A DNA stretch of 19,387 nucleotides, taken from the NCBI GenBank assembly GCA_024280785.1, contig JAJRPK010000370.1, positions 1-19,387 on the forward strand, written 5' to 3'. The position numbers and the translations under genes are program-made. Position 1 is the first letter of the stretch; each line of letters begins with the position of its first letter. Below, in pieces: positions 12,982 through 19,387 of the stretch. Source of the DNA: Gammaproteobacteria bacterium (GTDB lineage: Bacteria > Pseudomonadota > Gammaproteobacteria > Pseudomonadales > UBA7434). The notes below the pieces were generated by a model. It did not search any database. It had not been told where the DNA came from and was given only the letters and a program-made list of their open reading frames with translations.

Positions 12982-15477
12982 ATGTTGATCGATAACTGCC
13001 CTGACTATTTAAAACTGAGTAGCTATTCAAAATTGAGTAGTCATTTAAAATTGAATAGTCATTTAAAATTTCGCAGTGCAGCACAATTCCTGATTTTGGT
13101 CGCATTACTTTCTGCCTGTTCAGAATGGCGATTATTGGATTCAGCTGAATCTTCTGGTAGTAGTTCTGATCAGAAAATATTGGCTTACAGTGCGGAAATC
13201 CGTAGAACAAAAGGGGGAATCCCCCATATAAAAGCCAACGATTTGGGTAGCTTGGGATTTGGCACTCTGTATGCTATGGCCGAGGACAATATTTGTATTT
13301 TAGCAAAACACTACATAATGTTAGGTGCGAATAAGGCTAAATATTTTGGCCCTGAAGACGGTAACCTAGAAAGTGATTGGTTTCATCAGTTGCTAATTAA
13401 TCGGGGGCATGGGGCAGAAAAAACCTCTGACGATATTAATGCTTTATTTCAAGGTGCGGCGGCGGGTTACAATCATTACCTACAAACCATGGGTGTTGAC
13501 AATCTGCCTGACGCTCAATGTCGCGGGCAAGGCTGGGTACGACCTGTCAATACTTTGGATGTAAAGCGTGTGACGCGTGCCGATAGCTTTCTCGATCATC
13601 TACGCCCCATTATTGTTGCTGCTAAACCGCCTTCTTCAACTACCACTTCAACTACGATTTCAGACGAGCGCGGTGATCTATTAACTCCTCTAATGATTGC
13701 CGCTGCGGTCAATGATTACCTGGAAATCCCCAAGCAAGGAGGCAGTAACGCTATCGCGATAGGAGGTGATGTATCAAGTAATGGGCGCGGCCTATTATTA
13801 ACGAATCCTCACATGCCCTGGCATAACGAATTTCAACGCTTTTATCCCATGCATCAGACTATACCCGGCAAGCTTGATGTGATGGGTGCCAATTTAGTGG
13901 GACGTCCACGGGTAGGTTTTGGGATTACTGAAAATGTTGCCTGGACAAGCACCGTTTCAACGGCTAAACGGCTGAGCTTTTATCAATTAAAACTGGTTCC
14001 GGGTAAAGCTACCTCCTACTTTTTTGACGGCGCAGAGTACCCAATGAAAAAGGAAACGGTGACGGTTCAGGTTAAAGCTGCTGACGGCAGTATCGAGGCT
14101 CGTACACATTCATTTTACTCGACTCACTACGGGGCAATGTTAGTCAAGAGCGAATTTTTTGACTGGACGGATCAAACTGCTTATGCAGTCCGTACTCTTG
14201 ATACTGGTTGGAGAGGAGAGGTTTCTACCTTTGATCAATATAGTGCAAAGACCGTCCGTGAACTAAAACAGATACACAACGATAATCAATTTTTGATGGT
14301 CAATCTTATTGCCGCTGATAATCAGGGCGAAGTGCTATATACCGACCCCGGCCCTGTTCCGCACATAAGTGACTATAAAATGGCGAGTTGCGCTGTATTG
14401 AGAGGGGCTGCATTTGATGGCTCCCGTTCAGATTGCCAGTGGGGTAATGATGACGACGCAGCGAGTGCAGGTATTTTCGCTCCTGACGATATGCCTGTTG
14501 TTTTTCGCAAAGATTATGTCACTAACTCTAACGATAGTTTTTGGTTGTCGAATCCGAATCAACCTTTAACAGGCTATCCTGAGGTGCTCGGAAACGAAAA
14601 GCAGCAGCGTACACTAAGAACTCGTTCTGGTCTCAAAATGATACAGGAGTTGCTGCATAGTAATAATGCTACCGATTCTGCAGAGGATTCGATAGTTTTA
14701 GGCGACTCAATAAGTGATAGAAAAATATCTCGAGCCGATTTGCAGCAGCTATTATTTGCCAATGAGAACTATGCGGGGGAAATAATTCGTGATGATTTAG
14801 TGGTTCTTTGCAAAAAAAATCCTAGCGTAAAATTAGAAGGCGATAAAACGGTCGACCTTCGGGCGGCTTGTGATGTGTTGGATAGCTGGGATTTGCACTC
14901 TAATATTGAAAGTCGGGGTGCTCATTTATTCCGTGAGTTTCTTGCGGCCGCAAATGACTACCAATATACTCGATATTTACCCAAGAGCTTTAAGTTCAAA
15001 GTGCCTTTTGACGAAGCGCATCCTCTTGATACTCCCAGAGGGCTAAATACTAATGATAACCCAACAGTATTACTTAGCTTGGCCAAAGCGATTGTGCGCT
15101 TAGAGAGGGCTGGCATTGCACTGGATGCAAAGTTAGGTGACGTACAAAGTGTCACTCGAAACGGGGTAGTGATTCCTCTTCATGGCGGTCAGGAAATAGA
15201 AGGGGTGTTTAACAAGGTAGAGGCTAATTTTGAAGGTAGTGAGGGTTATCCTGAAGTCACCCGTTGGAGCTCTAGCTGGATAATGGCGACAGAATTTTCT
15301 GATGATGGACCTAGCATCAAAGCCTTGTTAACGTATTCATTGTCTGCGAACCCTGATTCACCGTATTTTTATGATCAAACACAAATGTATTCTGATAAAC
15401 AATGGCTGGACATTCCGTTCGCCGATAGCCAAGTGAATAGGGCAGCAATAAAACATTATGTTGTGCAGCAGCCTTAA
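12982..15477 (+). CDS. Penicillin acylase/AHL acylase-family (Ntn-hydrolase) lipoprotein
   Basis: An 831-residue precursor in the length range of penicillin G acylase, PvdQ and QuiP. The hydrophobic segment at residues 33-45 ends in a lipobox (Leu43-Ser44-Ala45-Cys46), so it is probably a lipoprotein. The autocatalytic site GG-SNAIAIGG places the N-terminal nucleophile at Ser255. LLLTNPHMPW follows, as in AHL acylases. The alpha chain would be about 46-254 minus a possible spacer, and the beta chain from 255 onward. Family members hydrolyse amide bonds of beta-lactams, N-acyl-homoserine lactones or lipopeptide precursors; the substrate here cannot be inferred. The start (ATG 12982, AGGA at 12970-12973) gives an unusually long pre-signal stretch made of 18-bp repeats. 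A TTG at 13051 (residue 24) would give a conventional 22-residue signal but lacks an evident ribosome-binding site. Confidence 0.85.
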   Translation: MLIDNCPDYLKLSSYSKLSSHLKLNSHLKFRSAAQFLILVALLSACSEWRLLDSAESSGSSSDQKILAYSAEIRRTKGGIPHIKANDLGSLGFGTLYAMAEDNICILAKHYIMLGANKAKYFGPEDGNLESDWFHQLLINRGHGAEKTSDDINALFQGAAAGYNHYLQTMGVDNLPDAQCRGQGWVRPVNTLDVKRVTRADSFLDHLRPIIVAAKPPSSTTTSTTISDERGDLLTPLMIAAAVNDYLEIPKQGGSNAIAIGGDVSSNGRGLLLTNPHMPWHNEFQRFYPMHQTIPGKLDVMGANLVGRPRVGFGITENVAWTSTVSTAKRLSFYQLKLVPGKATSYFFDGAEYPMKKETVTVQVKAADGSIEARTHSFYSTHYGAMLVKSEFFDWTDQTAYAVRTLDTGWRGEVSTFDQYSAKTVRELKQIHNDNQFLMVNLIAADNQGEVLYTDPGPVPHISDYKMASCAVLRGAAFDGSRSDCQWGNDDDAASAGIFAPDDMPVVFRKDYVTNSNDSFWLSNPNQPLTGYPEVLGNEKQQRTLRTRSGLKMIQELLHSNNATDSAEDSIVLGDSISDRKISRADLQQLLFANENYAGEIIRDDLVVLCKKNPSVKLEGDKTVDLRAACDVLDSWDLHSNIESRGAHLFREFLAAANDYQYTRYLPKSFKFKVPFDEAHPLDTPRGLNTNDNPTVLLSLAKAIVRLERAGIALDAKLGDVQSVTRNGVVIPLHGGQEIEGVFNKVEANFEGSEGYPEVTRWSSSWIMATEFSDDGPSIKALLTYSLSANPDSPYFYDQTQMYSDKQWLDIPFADSQVNRAAIKHYVVQQP
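13005..13076 (+). repeat. Four 18-bp in-frame tandem repeats at the acylase N-terminus
   Basis: Units at 13005-13022, 13023-13040, 13041-13058 and 13059-13076 encode variants of the hexapeptide Y/H-L/S-K-L-S/N-S. The last unit is the most diverged. The 18-bp period preserves the reading frame. The repeats precede the hydrophobic signal segment. Confidence 0.8.
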
Positions 15478-15564
15478 AGTATTAATTTGATAGAAGTTCG
15501 TTAGCTGTCGTTAACCGTAGCTAAGCAGTCATTGTCGCTAAGAGTTAAATCGTATGGATAATTT

Positions 15565-16527
15565 ATGAATAAATCTTCGTTAGCACTCGATAAAACGAGA
15601 GAGGCGCTACTGTCCTCAATTGATCAAATACTAACGGGATTTGGGCAGCCGGGCTATATTGCTACCGAGCAAATAGCGACTGCCGTTTATGTTGCCCACC
15701 ACTTACAAAAACCAATTTTGGTAGAAGGGCCCGCGGGTGTGGGTAAAACGGAATTAGCAAAATGTGTGGCAGGCTATCTAAAGCAAGACTTAGTGCGCTT
15801 GCAGTGCTACGAAGGTTTAGATGAGGCTAAAGCTCTATATGAGTGGAAGTATGGCAAGCAGCTTCTCTACACTCAAATGTTAAAAGAAAAGTTGGGTGAT
15901 ATACTGCATGATGCGCAAGGGTTGGATGAGTCCATGCAGCGCTTGCATGCCTTTGGTGACGTTTTTTATGCCAAAGAATTTCTGGAACCCCGCCCGTTGT
16001 TACAAGCTCTGACTAGCGAAGAGGGGGTAGTTTTGTTGATCGACGAGATTGATAAAGCTGACTATGAATTTGAGTCATTACTATTGGAGCTATTATCTGA
16101 TTACCAAGTAACGGTTCCCGAGTTAGGAACTGTTACTGCTAATACTATCCCCATCGTATTTTTAACCAGTAATAGCACGCGGGAATTAAGTGATGCATTA
16201 AAGCGGCGTTGCATTCATTTATATATTTCTTTTCCTGATGCCGAACTTGAGCGGCGAATCGTCGTAAGTCGTATTCCCGACATTCCCGAGAAGCTCAACA
16301 AAGAGCTAGTTGCTTTCGTTCAAAAAATTCGAGAATTAGATCTCAAAAAAGCGCCCTCGGTTAGTGAGACTATTGATTGGGCCAGAACTTTGTTGTTACT
16401 ACATGCTGACTGTCTGGATAGAGAAATGGTCGAGTCTACGTTAAACATACTACTAAAATTTCGCGATGATATTGAACAGGTAGAAACGGAATTACCGAGT
16501 TTACTATCAGCCGCTGTTAAAGTTTAG
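15565..16527 (+). CDS. MoxR-family AAA+ ATPase
   Basis: A 320-residue MoxR-type AAA+ protein. The Walker A motif GPAGVGKT is at residues 55-62 and Walker B VVLLIDE at 155-161 (Asp160, Glu161). A sensor-1-like TSNSTRELSDALKRRC segment follows near residue 205, with a C-terminal lid. It matches the CoxD-like subgroup that pairs with CoxE-like VWA proteins. MoxR ATPases act as chaperones in maturation or metal insertion of enzyme complexes, working with VWA proteins that recognise the client. The VWA partner starts 58 bp downstream. There is no obvious client such as a CO dehydrogenase or methanol dehydrogenase in the window. Confidence 0.9.
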   Translation: MNKSSLALDKTREALLSSIDQILTGFGQPGYIATEQIATAVYVAHHLQKPILVEGPAGVGKTELAKCVAGYLKQDLVRLQCYEGLDEAKALYEWKYGKQLLYTQMLKEKLGDILHDAQGLDESMQRLHAFGDVFYAKEFLEPRPLLQALTSEEGVVLLIDEIDKADYEFESLLLELLSDYQVTVPELGTVTANTIPIVFLTSNSTRELSDALKRRCIHLYISFPDAELERRIVVSRIPDIPEKLNKELVAFVQKIRELDLKKAPSVSETIDWARTLLLLHADCLDREMVESTLNILLKFRDDIEQVETELPSLLSAAVKV

Positions 16528-16585
16528 TTGCTGGGGTTAATAGCTGGTTTTCTACCTTTAAAAAAAGGATGGTTAGATAGCGAGA

Positions 16586-18100
16586 GTGGATAGGTTACTA
16601 ATAGATTTTATTCATACGTTGCGTAAGTCTGAGCTTCGTGTGTCTACCGCTGAAACTATTGATGCCGCTAACGCTGTGGCACTAGTTGACTATGAGAAAC
16701 GTCAGTTGCTTCACGATAGTTTAGCTATAGTGTTGGCAAAAACCGAGGAAGATAAGCAGCGATTTAATGAGTGTTTCGAGCGATTTTTCAGTTTCGATCA
16801 CTTTGGGGCTAGCGACTACGGCGATATCCTGGCGAATGATTCAGTTAATTCATTATTAGATCAGTCGGAGCAGTTTCCCGTCGCTTATGGTGATGGTAGC
16901 GGAGATGATGGTGAAGGTCAGGGCGATGGTGAAGGTGAGCCAGCATTAGAAAGTCTTAGTGGTGACTTATCCCCATCTGAGAACGGGCGTGCGCCAGAAG
17001 TGGTAGCCACAGAGTCTGATGGTGCTACAACAGGACTTGATTTATCGAGCCCTTTATTACAGGCGTTGTTAACGGCTGATGAAGTCGCTATAGCTTTGCA
17101 GGTTACAAAAGCAGCTCGAGTTATTGGCTTAGACAAAATACAGTACTCGACCCAAAGAGCACTTTATAGTTACCGCTTATTACAAGCTTTGGGTATTCAA
17201 TCGGTAACTGATGCGATTAAAATACTAAACAGAGCTGACCCTACCAGTGAGAAGGCCAAGCATTTACAAACGGCGGTTCTGCGTTTACGTCAGCAGGCGG
17301 CAGATTTTGTCGAGGATCAATTGTTATTGTATTCTGACGCTGCGGGCAAACAATTAAGAGAAGATATTTTAAAGCAAGCTAATCTGTCACGAATAGAACA
17401 GCGCTATTTTGAAACGATGCAAGAATTGGTTAGAAAAATGGCCAAAGCATTAGTCGCGAGGCATTCCAGGCGTCGTCGTGTAAAGCGTCGCGGCCAGTTG
17501 GATGTTGCAAAAACCATTCGTCGGAATATCAATAACCAAGGAGTGCTTTTTGATACCCACTGGAAGACAAAAAAGAAAGATCGGCCTAATATATTTGCTA
17601 TTTGCGACGTTAGCGGTTCGGTTAGTGCCTACGCAAAGTTCTTACTATTATTTTTGTACAGTTTGTCCGACGTCTTGCCGAAAACACGTTCTTTTGCTTT
17701 TTCTTCTAATTTAGGAGAAGTTACTGATTTGTTTCAACAGTATCCCGTTGAACAAGCGATAGAGAGCGTTAACAAACAATGGGGTCTTGGTTCGACAAGT
17801 TATGGCGATGCCTTTAAAGATTTCTCATCACTGGCGATGGACGATATTCGCAGCAACAGTACGGTAATTATTTTGGGCGACGGCCGCAATAATGGCGGCA
17901 ATCCTGAGTTGCCGATCCTCCGGGATATTTATCACCGTTGCCGGCATTTGATTTGGCTCAATCCAGAACCCAAAAGTTTTTGGGGTACGGGAGATTCCGA
18001 AATGCGTCGTTACCTTAGTTGTGTTCATTATGCGGATACTTGTCAGACCCTGCAGCATCTGGAGAGCATTATTAGTAATATACTGAGATCTACCGATTAA
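16586..18100 (+). CDS. CoxE-like VWA-domain protein, partner of the MoxR ATPase
   Basis: A 504-residue protein starting at GTG; no in-frame ATG sits nearby and the ribosome-binding site is weak. An N-terminal helical region is followed by a low-complexity acidic, Gly-rich linker (about residues 100-122), a second helical region, and a basic patch RHSRRRRVKRRG near 292-303. The C-terminal VWA domain has MIDAS residues Asp341-x-Ser343-x-Ser345, a Thr in GSTSYGD near 397 and Asp432 in ILGDGRNN. This corresponds to the VWA_CoxE family. MoxR and CoxE-like proteins work together as ATP-driven maturation or remodelling systems. The complete MIDAS implies metal-dependent ligand binding. The client is unknown. 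Confidence 0.87.
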   Translation: MDRLLIDFIHTLRKSELRVSTAETIDAANAVALVDYEKRQLLHDSLAIVLAKTEEDKQRFNECFERFFSFDHFGASDYGDILANDSVNSLLDQSEQFPVAYGDGSGDDGEGQGDGEGEPALESLSGDLSPSENGRAPEVVATESDGATTGLDLSSPLLQALLTADEVAIALQVTKAARVIGLDKIQYSTQRALYSYRLLQALGIQSVTDAIKILNRADPTSEKAKHLQTAVLRLRQQAADFVEDQLLLYSDAAGKQLREDILKQANLSRIEQRYFETMQELVRKMAKALVARHSRRRRVKRRGQLDVAKTIRRNINNQGVLFDTHWKTKKKDRPNIFAICDVSGSVSAYAKFLLLFLYSLSDVLPKTRSFAFSSNLGEVTDLFQQYPVEQAIESVNKQWGLGSTSYGDAFKDFSSLAMDDIRSNSTVIILGDGRNNGGNPELPILRDIYHRCRHLIWLNPEPKSFWGTGDSEMRRYLSCVHYADTCQTLQHLESIISNILRSTD

Positions 18101-18103
18101 TAA

Positions 18104-18118
18104 TTCAAGTGCCTTGGT
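18104..18118 (+). repeat. 15-bp copy of the right tip of the 10621-10740 repeat
   Basis: The 15 bases are identical to 10729-10743, which span the right end of the long inverted repeat and its first flanking bases. No left arm or core is recognisable nearby, so this may be a decayed solo end or a chance match. Confidence 0.35.
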
Positions 18119-18279
18119 GTAGTGCAAAAAAAGTAGATTGAGAGCAGTTAACGCTTTTATTAAAGGTCAATAGACCAATTAGCTAAAGATATAGAATTAA
18201 TTAAAGATGATGATAGTATTAAGCGAATTGGTAAGTCATTCAACAGCATCAAGTCCGGCCGAGATTGGAGATAATAACC

Positions 18280-18876
18280 GTGGCTAAAATTGTCGATCAC
18301 GATCAGAAAAGACGCGACATTGTAGAAGTTACCGCAAGAATCATTGCCGAAGAGGGTATGGAGGCAGTGACTACGCGAAGAATTGCCAATGCCAGCGGTT
18401 GTTCTCTAGGTATTTTGTCGCATTACTTCGCCAACAAAAATGAAATAGTTCTTGGTGCACTCAATTGGTGTGACGCACGTTTTGAGCCCCAACTGGCCGA
18501 AATGTACAGCGATTCATTTTTAAGTTTAAATGATTTCCATGCATTATTTCTAACATTGTTACCGTTGGATGAAATATCTGACATCGAATGGCGAGTGCGA
18601 GTTAATATGGTGACCTACTCGCTAACGCACCCAGAGTTAAAAAAAGCGCGGCTTGAGATGTTAGAGTGGGCGTACGAATTGGCGATTAAATTTGTCAAAA
18701 AATTACAAGAAGACGGCGAAGTCAGTAAAGATTTTGATGCAGCTATCGTAGGCGAAAATGCCGTCGATATGGCTTATGGATTGGCAGTAAATCTATTGAA
18801 TTTTCCGTTAGAACACCGACGCAAGAGAGTAGATGATTTATTGAAAGTGTTACCCACGGCGTTAAATGTCGAATAG
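18280..18876 (+). CDS. TetR-family transcriptional regulator
   Basis: A 198-residue TetR-type repressor. I chose the GTG at 18280, with GGAG at 18267-18270, over the upstream in-frame TTG at 18265, because the ribosome-binding site lies inside that extension. The DNA-binding helix-turn-helix is at about residues 31-50 (TTRRIANASGCSLGILSHYF). The C-terminal half is helical and BetI-like (TetR_C_6 type). TetR regulators such as KstR and KstR2 control steroid catabolism in actinobacteria, and this one could act on the cluster. However, it lies 6 kb away behind unrelated genes, so the target may equally be its own promoter or a gene beyond the window. No clear palindromic operator is seen in the 179-bp gap upstream. 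Confidence 0.88.
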   Translation: MAKIVDHDQKRRDIVEVTARIIAEEGMEAVTTRRIANASGCSLGILSHYFANKNEIVLGALNWCDARFEPQLAEMYSDSFLSLNDFHALFLTLLPLDEISDIEWRVRVNMVTYSLTHPELKKARLEMLEWAYELAIKFVKKLQEDGEVSKDFDAAIVGENAVDMAYGLAVNLLNFPLEHRRKRVDDLLKVLPTALNVE

Positions 18877-19387
18877 CTATTTTGTTGTCCTTTTATTATT
18901 TAAAAACTCTTAATAATAAAAGAAATTGTTCGATTACATTAGCGCACGTGATCGCTACGAAGCTTAGTATTTATTACATGCTATTCATGAGAATAATATA
19001 CGGTGGTAGTTTAGAAAAACAACAAGATTAGACACTTCCGCGCTTAAGCGACGGAACGCTTACGTAAAAAGATAGTCGGCGGTTGCCCTACAGCAAGTTA
19101 CTATTCTTTTTCGTTCTAGCTTATACGAGGGTCTTTTACCCAGCCCAAATGAGCCCCCACCAATGAACCGCCCTGACACTAGCCACAGGTAACAGCGAAA
19201 CTACAATTCTTGAAGGTTCAATCAACACATAAAAACCATGCGGTTTCGCTGCCTGTTAACAACCACCTTTCCAAGCTTGCGGGCTTAAGCGTCGGGTCGC
19301 TGTCGGGCGACCCCGACAACTCACCTTAAACCGAAGTGCGACACTTTAAATCTAAACCATACTCCACTTCAACAGGAACTCACCCTC
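18877..19387. other. Gene-free terminal stretch with several hairpins, unassigned
   Basis: I see no credible open reading frame on either strand in these 511 bases. An AT-rich 11-bp hairpin (18890-18900 with 18912-18922) follows the TetR gene but lacks a T tract. A 14-bp stem with a 3-base bulge pairs 19185-19201 with 19243-19256. A GC-rich hairpin pairs 19291-19300 with 19307-19317 (one bulged base). A 19-base motif at 19042-19060 recurs at 19283-19301 with 16 matches. From about 19140 the + strand is visibly C-rich, unlike the rest of the window. A structured RNA, a mobile-element end or a recombination site are all possible, but none can be supported. Confidence 0.4.

Noticed and set aside
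13005..13076. CRISPR array
   Set aside because: The repeats are contiguous 18-bp units without spacers, lie in a coding frame, and there are no cas genes.
18158..18180. GGTC-AATA-GACC as a TetR operator
   Set aside because: The arms are only 4 bp and symmetry does not extend outward, so this is within chance expectation.
18265..18279. TTG at 18265 as the TetR gene start
   Set aside because: The GGAG ribosome-binding site lies within this extension and is well placed for the GTG at 18280.
18890..18922. Intrinsic terminator after the TetR gene
   Set aside because: The hairpin is almost entirely A-T and has no T tract after it on the + strand.
19185..19317. Integron attC site, group II intron end or tmRNA in the terminal region
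   Set aside because: A bulged stem and a GTGCGAC string are suggestive, but the paired core sites, integrase, intron domains and tag-coding sequence needed for these calls are not visible.

Overview
The window is 19.4 kb of bacterial chromosome with every convincing gene on the + strand. The protein families, frequent TTG/GTG starts, modest GC content and a DjlA-type co-chaperone suggest a gammaproteobacterium, probably a marine or aquatic steroid degrader. That placement is inferred from family resemblance, not from a marker gene.

Positions 1-11989 hold a steroid C/D-ring (HIP, hexahydroindanedione propanoate) catabolism cluster. It matches, gene family by gene family, the KstR2-regulon cholesterol genes of Mycobacterium tuberculosis and the steroid ring-degradation genes of Comamonas. 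In order: the 3' end of ipdB (ring-hydrolysing CoA-transferase-like subunit), echA20 (D-ring-opening crotonase), a FadE31-type acyl-CoA dehydrogenase, its FadE32/33-type partner interrupted by an in-frame TAA, fadA6 thiolase, a ketosteroid isomerase with an intact Tyr14/Asp38/Asp99 triad, a translationally coupled SnoaL-like protein, an SDR, a second acyl-CoA dehydrogenase pair, ipdF (SDR) and a second thiolase. Tandem intrinsic terminators at 12011-12079 close the block. Together these genes would activate, dehydrogenate, hydrate, oxidise, open and thiolytically cleave the last two steroid rings. The isomerase points to a 3-keto-5-ene steroid entering upstream.

Positions 12081-18876 are a different neighbourhood: a membrane-anchored DjlA-like protein (TerB plus J domain), a large penicillin/AHL-acylase-family lipoprotein, a MoxR-type AAA+ ATPase paired with a CoxE-like VWA protein, and a TetR-family regulator. 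Nothing in the sequence ties these to steroid breakdown except adjacency.

Non-coding structure is unusually rich. Two gaps in the catabolic block carry long inverted-repeat elements (6896-7064 and 10621-10740). Their central hairpin core is shared, but their long arms are unrelated in sequence, each pair still complementary. The first is flanked by an exact 10-bp direct repeat and looks like a small non-autonomous mobile element. Short degenerate tandem repeats of 14 or 18 bp occur in several spacers and at the N-terminus of the acylase. The last 511 bases contain no gene but several hairpins and a diverged repeat, and I could not assign them.
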